Part shown: positions 11,449-22,495 of the stretch, in pieces
Numbering within the stretch: position 1 is the stretch's first letter
Layout: every line of letters starts with the position of its first letter
Notes under the pieces: model-generated
Database searches by the model: none
What the model was told of the DNA's origin: nothing
The model's input: the letters and a program-made list of their open reading frames with translations, nothing else
DNA from: Sternotherus odoratus
Taxonomy: Eukaryota > Chordata > Testudines > Kinosternidae
DNA length: 64,000 nucleotides
NCBI GenBank assembly: GCA_032164245.1
Contig: JAVMKO010000003.1
Location: 88,349,890 to 88,413,889 of the forward strand
Direction: 5' to 3'
Translations under genes and position numbers: made by a program

Positions 11449-12035
11449 TATTTAGCACAAATACCCGGTGTTGCTCGGGTCCGTTGGAGGAGGGGAGAGA
11501 GCTGAGCGAGTGCGGGGTCCGTTGGAGGGGGGAGAGAGCTGAGCGAGTGGGGGGGGGCATTGGAGGGGGAGGGGGAGAGAGCTGAGCAAGTGGGGGGGTA
11601 TTGGAGGGGGGGGAGATTTTAAATTTTTTTGATTCTTACCTGAGGGGGGAGAGAGCTGAGCGAGTGCGGGGGCCATTGGAGGGGGCAAGGGGGAGAGAGC
11701 TGAGCAAGTGGGGGGGCCATTGGAGGGGGGAGGGGGCAGAGAGCTGAGCGAGTGTGGGGTCCATTGGGGGGGTATTATTACATCATAACTATGTCACAGA
11801 GAACAGCAGGTGTTAACCTGCTGCCCAGCTGATGTTAATGGGCTTTAAAGAATTTCACCCCTAGGGGGTGTCAGAGGTGAGATTTGAAAAATGTTCGATT
11901 CTTACCCTGATTAGGACCCTAAAGCCTATAACTGTACCAAATTTCAAATCTCTAGCTCAAACGGTGTGGAAGGAGTAAGGGAACGTACATACATGCACAC
12001 ATACACCATTTGACTTTTATATATATATAGATTTT
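11449..12035 (+). mobile_element. Element with hairpin head, G-rich minisatellite and (TA)n tail (copy 1)
   Basis: The head 'aaatacccggtgttgctcgg' can fold as a short stem (acccg / cgggt). It is followed by about seven imperfect 38-45 bp units, each with 'gagagagctgagcgagtg' and a 'ttggagggg' spacer. After 11760 comes a shared 3' body (tattacatcataac ... cagcaggtgttaacctgctg), ending in 'catttgacttttatatata'. The same structure recurs at 31219-31640. The (TA)n end and the run of 'catac' repeats suggest a retroposon or Penelope/RTE-type tail, but I cannot assign the family with certainty. Confidence 0.65.
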
Positions 12036-12058
12036 AAATAGAATCATAGAATCCAGCT

Positions 12059-12572
12059 GCTGGGGGGTGCTATCTTGTTGTTGGGAGAAATGAGGCTTCA
12101 CACAGGTGGCTAGATGGAAAGTGGTGAGTTTATTGAGGGGAGCGGCATTACCGTGCTGGGGGCTTCAGGCAGCACTGCCGCGATACAGGATGTCTGACAC
12201 ACCCAAGCGGTGTCCAGAGAAGAAGCCCAACTCAAAAAGGTGTGTCAGCACAGATATACCCATACTCATTTGCATCTCATACATACTCATCTTATTAATA
12301 GCAAGCAGCAAGCTAATTGGTTGATTACACGCTGTTCAGCACTTGTTGATTACGCAGTCCTGCCTCAGTTTCCCCATCTAGTTTCCCATGCATTCGTTCT
12401 CACACAGACAGGGTAAACACTCACACAGCTGGGATACTTGTTCCCAAACTCACATACAAGATAACAAGAATCCAAGGCCATTCTTAGATTAATACCATTA
12501 CGCCCTCTCCTGGAGTTGACTCAGAAGCGTAACTATGCCACCCCTAGTGGTTGCCCGTCACACTTTTCTTCT
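12059..12572 (-). mobile_element. Probable LTR, minus strand
   Basis: On the minus strand the block starts TGTGACGGGCAACC at 12572. It carries CTCAATAAACTCACC at about 12120-12140, a polyadenylation signal of the LTR R-region type, and then ends near 12059. Composition differs from the flanks. The 3' end is approximate because no target duplication could be read. No gag, pol or env sequence adjoins it. Confidence 0.5.
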
Positions 12573-14740
12573 GGTCACTACACCAGCCAACTATTAATTT
12601 TGGGACCAAATTTGAATTCTTCAGGGATGGCAATACTGCAGCTCACCCAGATCCAGAAGGGGTTAGATAGGGATTGACCTGAAATAGCTCCAGTTTCCTC
12701 TCCTGCTCTTGGTAGTTCAAAAGTCTTTCTGAGCATTGAGAAGAGTAATGGTGGCAGTCCTGCTTATAATGAAGAAGGGTGTGGAGGAGATCAAACCCAA
12801 GTAGTCATTTTGCAGAGGCAATGAAACCAGCTGTGCCTCTTCCTGTTCCTTCTCTGCAGCTCTGCATTTGGGAGGGTGACTGTCCCGATTACATCCACCT
12901 AGAGATGCAAATCCCTAATTGCTGGTACCTGGTCCTCCTGCCTGCCTTTCTTTAAGGAGGTCCATATTTTTAAACAAATGAGGACCAAGGAACTGACAGG
13001 GCAACCACCTTTTTAAATTAGATTTGAACACAGGACTCAGAATATTAACTCAGTGCTTAGTTAAAGACTAAGTGCTGATAAAAGACGGTTTCCCTCCCCC
13101 TTTTAAGGAAAACTTGTGCTGAAATACATCTGCAGAGAATGGGTGAGTGCAGCATGAAATGTCCTTCACAGTTAAAGCTGGAATTCTGATTTGTATTTCT
13201 GCCCTTTCTTCTCCTCAGTGTGTTTCATAACTTATTCATCGATTCTCAGTTCTCTAACATTTCAGCCTTTGAATGGATGTGATTTTTTTAAAAAAAAGCA
13301 AAACAAGTGAGAGTTTTCAAAGACCCTTGTAATAAAACATTTATGCCTAATTTAAGCTTCTTAATGAGATCATTTAATTGGAGCCTATTGGATCCAAGTA
13401 GAAAGTGGCACTTTCTGCAAAATTCAGAATTGGATCTAGATTCCAACTTTCCCAAAGTTTCAGGTGTTCCGATATGGGCTACTGATTTCACCTATTGTAC
13501 TGAGAGGCCAGATGCAAAACTTGGATCCTCATCCAGAGGGAATTTTCTGGTGGTTTGGAATGTTCAGGTCTGGGGCCCAGGTGTAGATTCATCCCGACTT
13601 GTAATGTATCCATAGAAGAGAGCACTCGTTGGTTAATCCTCCCCGATGTATTATGCATTCCATAGTTAGCCACAGAAAATCCATAAACTCTCACTCCACA
13701 ATTACTACTTGGCAAATCTTATGTCTATGTATATATGAGCATACTTGTTTGGGATTAAATGGATAATGCCGTATGCATAATGAAAGAGAAAATTGAATAC
13801 AGTGACTTTTTAATGCTGATAAAAATATCGTGAATATTTGCGGATCATTTTGTATAAGAGGATGAGCTTGTGATCAACATAAAAATGAGGCAAATGAACA
13901 CTGTAGGTATTACAGTGCCAGGAATTCAACGTGATGTTCATAGGTAGATAAGATTAGATTGCAGCTTGCCACTGAGAACCATGATAATGCTCTGCAGGGC
14001 ATAAAGAACCTCCCCCACATCCCCTCCCCCCCACACAAAGGAAAAATGACAGAACAGTGACCGGGCACAATTCAGGAAACTGTTAGGAGATAAAGCAAAT
14101 TCACGGTGGGATCTATATGGCTTAAAATGATGAAAAGCAGTTTAAGTAAAATACTATGTTCAAAGGACAGTCTTTTACTGAGAATTAATTTTAACTCTCA
14201 GTAAACAAGCTAATTGGCAGATACGTCACCACTATAGGCATATATTTTATGTATGCCACTTCTATTATTTTCTATGCTGCGATACAGTGTTCTATTAGAG
14301 GCTATTTTTGCACTGATTTTAATGCTTGTGAAAATGTCACATCATCTATGGAACCAGTACAGTGTGGGCAGCTGGAATGCAAGCTTCTTTCATCCACCCA
14401 CCAGTCTGCCTTAAACCTCACATGAAGGCAGCACTTCTAGGTAGTGACAGAGCAGTTTAATTTCCATACCAAATCAAAATTTGAGAACTACCTTCTTAAT
14501 GTGTTAGGGTATTTTGAAGCAGCCATTCAGCAGGTGGGGTCTTCAGGCTGCAGCCGCTTTCTTGGACAGACTCCTAGCTAAAGTAATGTCATGGATTTGG
14601 AGTTTTCCAAAAGGAAGAAGCAGAAGCCATCCAGATTTCAAAATAGCAATCCAAGGAAGGGTGCAAGAACTTCCCTATGGAGAAGATTATGATGGATTAT
14701 GTTTTCTTGAACCTATTACCTTGTGGCAGTTGTATCATGG
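12573..14740. other. Single-copy DNA
   Basis: About 2.2 kb without a recognised repeat or exon. Open frames in it (for example 102 codons at 13307-13615) lack motifs. Confidence 0.45.
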
Positions 14741-14744
14741 TTAA

Positions 14745-15250
14745 CGCTAAGATTTTGTCCTGGTTATTTTTAGTAAAAGTCACAGACAGGTCACAAGCAC
14801 TAAACAGAAATTCACAGATGCCGTGACCTGTTTGTGACTTTTCCTGCTGCAGCTCCATGGTTTCCCCTGCCACTGTGGTGGCTGGAAGCTGGGGAGTTCC
14901 CTCTCTGCCCATGGGCAGCTGGAATCTGCAGGGTGACCATATTTCCCAAAATGAAAATGGGACATCTCAGCCGCTTGCCTGAGGCATCCCCATATCCGTC
15001 CCCTACGTGAGGCTGTCTCCCATCTCTGGAACCCTGAGGAGGGCCTCTTCAGGACTGTCACCTCTCTCTGGAATCTTGCAGGAGGGGCCCCTTTTGCTGC
15101 TGTCACCTGTTGCTGGAACCCTGCCAGGGCCCCATTGGCTTCCAGCTCCAGAGTCCTGCAGGCCCTCGGGCTAAGGCAGGGAATGTGATGGAGTTCTCTG
15201 GAAGTCATGGATTCTGTGACTTCCATGACCCCCGAGACATAAATGTAGCC
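14745..15250 (+). mobile_element. TTAA-flanked non-autonomous DNA transposon
   Basis: Ends read cgctaagattttgtc at the left and gacataaatgtagcc at the right, inverted repeats with several mismatches, bounded by TTAA at 14741-14744 and 15251-15254. Next to the left end are short palindromic blocks around 'agtcacagacaggtcac' and 'gtgacctgtttgtgac'. The TTAA target suggests piggyBac-type mobilisation, although the terminal bases are not the classic CCC. A 'cagggtgaccatatttccc' block at 14933 looks like the start of another, nested hAT MITE. Confidence 0.6.
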
Positions 15251-15254
15251 TTAA

Positions 15255-16317
15255 TCATCAATGGAATTGGAGTCAGAGAGCCTGTGATCCTGGAGGGGAA
15301 CTGGGGAATGAGCAGAGTTAGGCTGCAAGCAATGCAGCCCCATGGACAGAGCAGTTTGTTAAACATAGGGTTTAATAAAGCTCTGCATTCAGCTTCCCTC
15401 TTTGCTAATGGAACAGTGACTATTTTTAGCCAGTTGGACTTAAGGATATGCTTACACTTAAGAATGTCTTGAGCTGCTTTGCTGAAGCAGGATCCTAAAG
15501 CACTCGTTCTGAACAGTGCTCAAAAACTTGGAGCGACACAGATCTTACTGGTCAAAAAGACCCAGAATAGATGTGTGTTCATTTTTTACTGAATGAGTGA
15601 GGGTGTGAGATCAATCTGTTTCCTAAAGACTTTTTCATTGACTTTTCTCTTTGAGCATGCTGTGTCCATTAATAGTATAAACTTCCATGGAGTGAAGAGA
15701 TGTATCACTTTGTGTTTTCTGTTAGTCTTGGGATTGAATAGAAATATACCGGGAGTGAAGAGACTTCAGGTTCTTCAGTTATTGCATCCCTGGGCCAAGG
15801 CTGTTGAATAGAACCTGATTGCTCATGGAGATTAATTTGATCAGTCCTAATAAAGCTTTTTAGCTTTAGACTCTCCTGTGCCTAGTGGCTATGAGACAAC
15901 CCGTTTTTCCCATTCCTGCCTGTCCAGAGCAAGATGTTAGACTTCATCATAAGTAATCTACATACTGGCAACATCCTTTTTGATTGTCTTGCAATAGGTC
16001 ATCCTTTGTCCTCATGCCTTCTGTTCTTTCCAGGTGGGACCCAGTCTCAGCCCTACCTTGGGCTGCTTCTATGTGGTGGCCTGATGACATGGCAAAGCCA
16101 TAGTAGCGCTCTCTGATTATTGAGTTTGCAGTCTGCTGACCTTTGCAGCACAACACTTTCACACTAGTTACATGATCGCCAATGAATTCCCAAGATTATT
16201 CTTAAACAATGCTGTTTGGAGTGCATTCAGCTTTTGTTTTGTGTTTCCCCCATCTGCCACGTTTCTGAGCTGTCAACTAGTGTTGGGAGCACAATAGAAT
16301 TATGCAATCTCATTTTA
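15255..16317. other. Single-copy DNA
   Basis: No exon, RNA gene or repeat recognised. Confidence 0.45.
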
Positions 16318-16735
16318 GTGTGAAAAACTTGTAGCACCTTAGAGACTAACTAGTTTATTTCAGCATAAGCTTTCGTGGGCTATAGCTCACTTCATCGGAT
16401 GCATAGAATGGAACAGAAGTAAGATGCATTTATACACACAAAGAAAGAAATAAAAATGGTACATTAGCATACCAATTATAAGAGGGCTATTAAATGTAGA
16501 TGGGCCATTATCAGTAGGAGAAAAAAAACCCTTTTGAAGTGGATTTCTGTGTCAGGTAAATTAACTCAGGAAATGCAATCAATTAGTGTAATGAGAGAAC
16601 TATTCGCAAGTCCTGTTTAGCCCCTGGTTAATTGTATCCAATTTGAAAATTAATTCCAGTTTCTCGAAGGGACTTGCGAATGGTTCTCTCATTACACTAA
16701 CTGATTGCATTTCCTGAGATAATTTACCTGACTGC
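16318..16735 (-). mobile_element. Penelope-like element 3' end (copy 2), 5' end rearranged
   Basis: On the minus strand the block at about 16600-16660 encodes LELIFKLDTINQGLNRTCE, the homologue of the ORF tail in copy 1 at 5.2 kb. The 3' UTR and the turtle-type end block (aagctttcgtgggct, cttgtagcacctta) follow down to 16318. Beyond the ORF tail, 16669-16731 is an inverted copy of the element's own 3' UTR segment 16552-16616. The enzymatic domains are missing. Confidence 0.7.
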
Positions 16736-16892
16736 TTTGTCAGTGCAGTAAAAACCATTCACTCACTTAAAAACCATTCACTCACTTAACGATGAAGATC
16801 AAGTCTTCAAGGAGAATTCAGTATGTCCTAACCTTTGATCCCTAATTTTGTGTGTGCAGTCATTTACATGTGTAGATAAATTGGAATGCATG

Positions 16893-17600
16893 TGTGGCGG
16901 GGTGACCACCCGCCCCCTACCAGAAGGGGCTGGAAGGGCCCAGGAAGGGGATTGTGGCTGGGAGCCAACAAACTCCCAGGCTTGATTGGGAAGCAGGCTC
17001 AGCTGGGTGGCCACGCCCCAAACACTCAGGCCTGTATAAAGGCTGATAGGCAGGGGCCTACAAAGTGAGAGTCTCCTCTGTACTCAGAGGTAGACAGGCC
17101 TAGCTGCTGGGGCGTAAGCCAGGTACCTGGATTAGGGCAGGGCTCGGGCAAGGCAGAGGGATCTGGGGAGGCTCTAGCCAGAGAGCCCCAGGCTTCCGGG
17201 CCTGGCAGAAGGCCTGACCAGGAGTACCAGGGTTGCAGGGGGCAGCCCAGGGCTAGAAATAGCGTCAGCAGGCCAACCCCCCTTGCCGGTGATGAGAGGC
17301 CATGATACTGCAGTCTGCCCCAGTGAGCGGGGGCAAGTGGTGACTGGCAGTGGCGCATTCTGAGGCAAGGTGGGGATAGGGAGTGGAGGGTTCCCCCCAG
17401 GGAGGGGAGACACTCACACCTAAGGGGGTACTGCAGGGGTGCAGCACCCGCAGTTGGAGGGCACCGGGGTCTGGGAGGGACACGGGGCCAGAACAAGAGT
17501 GGGGCATCGGCCTGCAGAGGGCGCTCCGGACACTGAGAGCTAATTCCCCAGAGAGACCAGCAGGAGGCACCGCAGGGGTGAGTGCGCGCCCCATGACACA
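16893..17600 (+). mobile_element. Solo LTR, GC-rich
   Basis: The element starts TGTGGCGGGGTGACC and ends CCCCATGACACA. It is flanked by a perfect 6-bp duplication, tgcatg (16887-16892 and 17601-17606). A TATA box (tataaa, 17035-17040) lies about 145 bp in, matching the position of an LTR promoter. A 'gagagaccagcaggaggcac' block near the end also occurs, slightly changed, in the LTR at 23520-24175, so the two are related. There is no adjoining internal retroviral sequence. Confidence 0.75.
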
Positions 17601-17606
17601 TGCATG

Positions 17607-18560
17607 CAAGCAACATTTTTTAATGCAAATCCGGTAGAACTTTTATCACTTGGTCTTATGAGTGGAGCTGGGTACACTTACTGCACCATCCAAGGTTGGC
17701 AGGGTAAAGATTTCTTTCAGCCATCCTCACAGCCCTGGATTCTTGCTTCTGCCACTGGCATAGTTTGGAGCAACCTCAGGGCAGCTCTAAACTATATTTG
17801 GCTGCAACAGCCTCTGAGGGGACATCTGGCAGCTGAGAATAGTTGTTACACAGCCACATTTCACTCCCTCCAGCCATACTGTTGTCACGCACGCCTATGA
17901 GAGGGAGGGTACGGAATCATTCCTGACATTCTGCACCAAGTGGAGAACTTATGTTCCTGGGGGACCCGATCCAGTCAGTTTTAGCTCTTTTATGCCATCC
18001 AGACCAGGGCCTTGAATCAATTTCCATTCCCTGGTTGTATTTGAGGTTTTGTGGTTATTCCACATCATGTGCAAATTGAGATGATCTTTTTGGCTATGTA
18101 TAATTAAAAGAATTCGTATTCTCCCTAAGTCTACAGATGTACATAGTCCTTGGTCTTTACTATTTTAAACCAAAAGCGGAAAGAAAAAGATTTTTCATAA
18201 AAGCAAAGTAAATAACCATTTACCCTGCCCCCTTCATTTAGGCCAAAGCTGGAGAGAGAGGCCTAAAAAGTGAGCCATTTTAAGCTGTCATACCAGTCAG
18301 GAAAGTAAATTCCGGAGTTGTAGGCATCCATTTGGCTCAAGCACCTTTTAGCTCATGCAGCTCTGATGAACTACCAAAGTGATGCATGAAAGTAAGTGAA
18401 GTCATTCTTAATGTGACAACAGATATCCAGCATCCAAACAATATGGTAGTTTATAGATCTAAATCAGATATCCAGCTCCAAGAGGATATGGTGGTTTGTA
18501 GATCTAAATGAATCTAGGGATTTTAGAGATTTGTCAGATAAAATACATTCTATGCTATTA
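17607..18560. other. Single-copy DNA
   Basis: No known repeat recognised. A local near-duplication of 'gatatccag ... gtttatagatctaaat' occurs at about 18421-18450 and 18467-18510. Confidence 0.45.
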
Positions 18561-18842
18561 CAGTAAAACCTCCATTTAATGGACTAATTCGGGCAAGGGG
18601 GTGTCCGTTAAATGAAAAAGTCCGTTATTTAATAATAAAAAAAAATGAGCTGTCGGAGCAGCAGCCCGCCCGCCCGCTGGCGGAAGCCGGCAGCCCGCCC
18701 GCTGGTGGGACCCGGGCGGCAGCCGGGAGCCGGCAGCCAGCCCGCTAGAAATGGATCAGGAATGCATCAGACTTGCTCAGAAATTTTGTCTGTTGCATCC
18801 GAAGTCCGTTAAATTGAGGTCCGTTAAATCGAGGGTTTACTG
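18561..18842 (-). mobile_element. Tigger-type (Tc1/mariner superfamily) MITE
   Basis: Ends read CAGTAAAACCTCCATTTAA and ...TCGAGGGTTTACTG, flanked by TA on both sides (18559-18560 and 18843-18844), the mariner/pogo target. The interior has 'agtccgttatttaataa' and a GC-rich 'gcccgcccgctgg' block. It is the same family as the copies at 60532-61475 and 62413-62819, in opposite orientation. It is too short to encode a transposase. Confidence 0.85.
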
Positions 18843-18888
18843 TACTGTAAACTACTCAAAGAGATTTCCATCAGTGACTGAAATACTA

Positions 18889-19055
18889 ACAGTCATTTGA
18901 CAACTGGTCCACAAAGATTTTGATACCAGCTTGCTTTTGATCTTGTATTCCTTTGTGCCAAACTTCACTTATTTTCTGAGCATAAGCAGGAAGTCGATGA
19001 TGGAAATTAGCAGCAATGTGACATTTTATAAACCATTTTATGAACTGAATTTCAA
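18889..19055 (-). pseudogene. Unassigned coding-like fragment ending in a stop next to an LTR
   Basis: A minus-strand open frame of about 55 codons ends in a stop near 18890. It has natural-looking composition and codons, including LPAYAQKISEVWHKGIQDQK and an AGIKIFVDQLSNDC terminus. Its upstream end coincides with the presumed LTR start at 19056, so any earlier coding sequence is cut off there. I do not recognise the family. It could be a C-terminal exon, a transposon-encoded tail, or a chance frame. Confidence 0.3.
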
Positions 19056-19560
19056 TGTAGTGAGGCAGAGTGGCCTCCCTCTGAGCCTCATGGGGAGGAG
19101 ACATCTCACACCCCTTAGTGGGTGGAGCCAAGCCAATTCCGCCCTCTGTGCCAGAAATGGAGGAGGCCAGAGGACTCTAAGATTCTTGGGGGTTCTTCTT
19201 TGCTCTGGATTTCCTTCCCATAAATTCTGAATTGTTTACTTTGTGAATTGGACCGGTGATGGTGGAGTTGAGTTCCTCATCAGGAGTAGGCAGCAGCTGA
19301 GCTGGTGGAGCCAGACCAAGTAGATACATGTTGGAACAAAACTATAGTGTGGCTTTGCTGCTGGGCTGAAGAAGACAGGTGGAGAAAAGCCACCCTTGAC
19401 ACACACTTGACTGCCACTTCTGTTTGGCTTTGTGAATGAGTCTGTAAGTGGGTGAGAACTACCTTGTGCATAAGAGTTCTGGGCCTCAATAAACAAGACA
19501 ACTAATAACTGGACTGTGGGGTCAACCATTCTTGTGATCTATTGGGATTTGTTTAGTTTT
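19056..19560 (+). mobile_element. Probable LTR, plus strand
   Basis: The block starts TGTAGTGAGGCAG and contains the 'agagtggcctccctctgagc' and 'ggtggagccaagccaattcc' blocks seen in turtle LTRs. CTCAATAAACAAGAC, an LTR-type polyadenylation signal, is at about 19485. The 3' end is uncertain: CA candidates exist near 19530, but no clear duplication was found. Confidence 0.5.
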
Positions 19561-20569
19561 ATTATTATGTAAGTATATGGTTATTCTGTGTTTCCCAGAT
19601 AAAAGGTGTTTGTGGTTTCATATTCCCAAGGACTTCTGTGTGCTTGTGAATGGGGAAAAGACACCTGGAAAGGTCGCCAGATTTTTAAATTCCTAAATCT
19701 TGGGAGTGGATAACATTTTAGGTGGGTACTTGAGCCATACATTATATTTATTTGAAGAGAGGTCCCTGATATCTGTTGCTGAACTGGGCTGTAGTGACGG
19801 ACACCAGGCAGAAGAGTTACATTTCAGTGTTTGGAGGTATCCAAACTTCTCTGAAACAGTCCTGCCCACTTCTCATTTTGAAAAGCAGATCCCCTCATCA
19901 TACACCTGGGCTGCCGTGTGTTGATACATGCCAGGAGCCATCCAACCCGGCTGTTAGGATTTGGGGTACATTTATAGTAATGATTAATATGTAGTTCAGT
20001 GGCTGCCATTCAGAGAATGATGGTAGCCAAAGCATTCAGCTGAACTTCCATTTATTATTCCAGGACCTGCAGAGTACAACATAGTCTTATGGGTGGATGT
20101 GAGGGGAATTTAAACAGCATAATTGATTGTTACCAGCTTTTAATGCCATTTGCATTTAATCTTGTTTAGTCTTAGAACTCAGAAAATCTTTTGATTATTC
20201 ATTATTTATTTTGATTCACTAGTTGTCTACTGATTCCTGTTCTCTACCTATGGTCTGCATATACTGTCCATTAACTGTAATGAAGAATTTGCTCCCTGCT
20301 GCTTACCTTTACAACACTCATTAATCAAAGAATAGTAAATTAAAAGAAAAATGTATATTTGGTTTATGCCAAATTAATGATGCACCATCTTTATTTTTAG
20401 TGCTCTTAGTGCCCAAATCTTTTCATTTTAAACTCCATTTTTTCTTTTAAAGTATTTGACCAGCTATGTTTTAAACAACTGTGGAACTGGAATGATATCT
20501 CAGACACTGAACTGACTATGAGGAGGTTTAAAAATAAAACTTTAAAGGCACTTGAGAGTTCTTTCTTTT
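19561..20569. other. Single-copy AT-rich DNA
   Basis: No repeat recognised. Around 20100-20420 there are AT-rich runs with an octamer-like ATTTGCAT at about 20148, a pattern seen in both non-coding conserved and neutral DNA. Confidence 0.4.
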
Positions 20570-20805
20570 AGAACAGAAAGTGCCCGCGCTGTCAGTCCTA
20601 TGTGCTGGGGTTCCGTGGACTGCCTGTGCCCCACAATGCCCACGCTGACAGTTCAATCAATGGAAGCATTCCTGATGGCGACGGGCTCTGCCAACAGAAG
20701 GAGCGTAGTGTGGACATGAAAAATCCATTTCATTACTGCAGAGGCTATATGTCAAAGTAACTTAAGTTGACTTAATTTTGTAGTGTAGACTTGCCTGACG
20801 TGTAC
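20570..20805 (+). mobile_element. Harbinger-type MITE fragment
   Basis: The right end reads 'tagtgtagacttgcc', resembling the 'gtgtagaca' termini of the Harbinger-type elements at 34.5, 38.2 and 52.8 kb. Inside are 'ccccacaatgcccacgctga' and a paired 'taacttaagttgacttaat'. A matching left terminus is not visible. Confidence 0.45.
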
Positions 20806-21232
20806 AGAATCTGATTCTCCACTGACTTGCAATTTTTTAATCATTGACACAGTGAGTCAAAAAGAGATGTAAAAATGCTACCAAATCTGAATAGTTATGT
20901 TTTACTGTTGTTTTGGAGAGGTGCAAGTGATTTCCCAAAGTGCAAGGCAGTGAAGATTCAGGTCCCCTGAAAGGAAGTGCAGAAAGCTCCCTTTTGAAGA
21001 ATTCTTCAATTGGTGTTTTCCCCCCAAAAGGTGTCATCACTAGCATCCAGGATTTATCATTTAAAGTGAAAGCATAAGCCATGCCCCAGGCAAAGGTCAG
21101 CAGTACTGAAATTGATTTTAACTGGGGATAATGACACATAACCTTAAATCATATTAGCAGTTTCTCATGTTAATTCTTGAACATTATCAACACATCATGT
21201 TCCTGGCGAGCAAACAAAGAGATCACTTAGGT
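20806..21232. other. Single-copy DNA
   Basis: Nothing recognised; a 100-codon minus-strand frame at 20837-21139 has no motif. Confidence 0.4.
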
Positions 21233-21395
21233 CAGGGTGATACTCAACTTTTTCCATGAGACTCCTTTTCCCATACGCAAATCCTAGTGTGACTCTCCTT
21301 TCATTTTGGACTATGAGAAGGGATGGATGGAAATGACCCCTTGACACCTGCTTGTATCATTCTATGTGTCAATATGCCTAACTTGAGAACCCCTG
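21233..21395 (+). mobile_element. Short diverged hAT-type MITE
   Basis: The right end 'cttgagaacccctg' matches the CAGGGGTTCTCAA type of hAT terminus, and the left end 'cagggtgatactcaac' is a diverged version. Flanking octamers acttaggt and gtttagct agree at five of eight positions, consistent with an old duplication. Confidence 0.6.
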
Positions 21396-21403
21396 GTTTA
21401 GCT

Positions 21404-21836
21404 AAAACAGATTTTGTGAAATTTAACTTGCATTTGACTCCTGATTTCTGTTTACCAGCCTTTTGAAAATAAGTCTTTAAGCAACTCTATGGGTTAAAAA
21501 ATACACGCTGAGATCTTAAGTGAATCCTCTTTAATTCTATTTCTTGAAGAAAATATTTAAAGTATTCTTCCACTTGCACAATTCTTGAGAATAGTATGGA
21601 TAGTGGGACAAGTGGTAATCATATGGCATGGGACTTAAGTTAAAATCTGACTTTGGGAACACAACATCCTTGGTCTATTAGTAAATTGCCTGGATTATTT
21701 GTCAGAAACAGATGGGATCAACCTGTTGATTCTGGATAATCAGCATATATTTCAATTTTTCTTCTAATGAGCATGCGCCAACAGGAAGAGGATCTTGCTC
21801 TGTTGGGAAGTGTAACTTCAGATGGAAGCTCTCAAA
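21404..21836. other. Single-copy DNA
   Basis: No repeat or exon recognised. Confidence 0.4.
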
Positions 21837-22492
21837 GGGCTTGGTTAGACTGGCGCTTTATAGTGCTAAAACCCTCCAGGAGCGCTATAACTCTCTAACC
21901 TTACACACTGTCAAGGCACATTTTGCGCAAAAAGTCTCTGTTTAAAGCGCAACTATAAAACCACCTCTCCGAGGGTGATAAGGGCTTTTGCGTATTCCCT
22001 GTAGCGTGTTAGGACCAGTGTAATCAATCCTTCTGCTATAAGGGATCTCTGGCACGCCTCCGAGCCATTTAAGGCAATTAACAAGCCATTAAAGGCAAAT
22101 GACGTCTAAGTGTTGTTTTGAAAACGGGAGGAAAAATGCGGAAGTACCTTTTCAGTTTCTCTCTTACAACTCACAGCAAATAACCACTGGAAATGCTTAC
22201 GGACGGAGCTGTGTGACTTAAATACAGAGCCTGTCAGTTTTCTCTAAGGGAAAGTCACTGACAGCCTGAAGTTTCCTCCCTACGCACACATTCCCCCTAA
22301 CCCCCCTCGTTTCAAAAGCATGTTGCACCCAGCTGAATGCTGGGATAGCTGCCCAGAATACACCACTCCCTGTGCCGCAACAACTGCCGCAAATGTGGCC
22401 ACGCCAAGACATCCTATAGTGCAATACCTATTGCGGTATATGGGTACCACTACAACCAAAAGCGCTATAATCCGGTAAGTGTAACCTTACCC
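21837..22492 (+). mobile_element. Harbinger-like MITE with GGGCTTGGTTA termini
   Basis: The left end gggcttggttagactggc and the right end ggtaagtgtaaccttaccc form imperfect inverted repeats. Internal 'agcgctataa' motifs lie near both ends. It is flanked by aaa on both sides, compatible with a 3-bp target duplication. At 656 bp, with richer G+C than the flanks and no transposase, it is non-autonomous. The superfamily is inferred from terminus style and duplication length. Confidence 0.65.
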
Positions 22493-22495
22493 AAA

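Noticed and set aside
11478..11770. Repeated units as a CRISPR-like array
   Set aside because: Units are contiguous G-rich minisatellite repeats without unique spacers, and this is vertebrate DNA.
17035..17040. TATA boxes (also 23646, 42236, 43035) as host promoters
   Set aside because: Each sits at a constant place within an LTR, so they are retroviral promoter remains and not gene promoters.
17026..17616. 196-codon minus-strand open frame
   Set aside because: It lies almost entirely antisense inside a GC-rich solo LTR whose ends are fixed by a 6-bp duplication; stop-free length is due to base composition.
20140..20160. Octamer-like ATTTGCAT as a regulatory site
   Set aside because: A single 8-bp match in AT-rich DNA is expected by chance, and there is no nearby promoter or gene.
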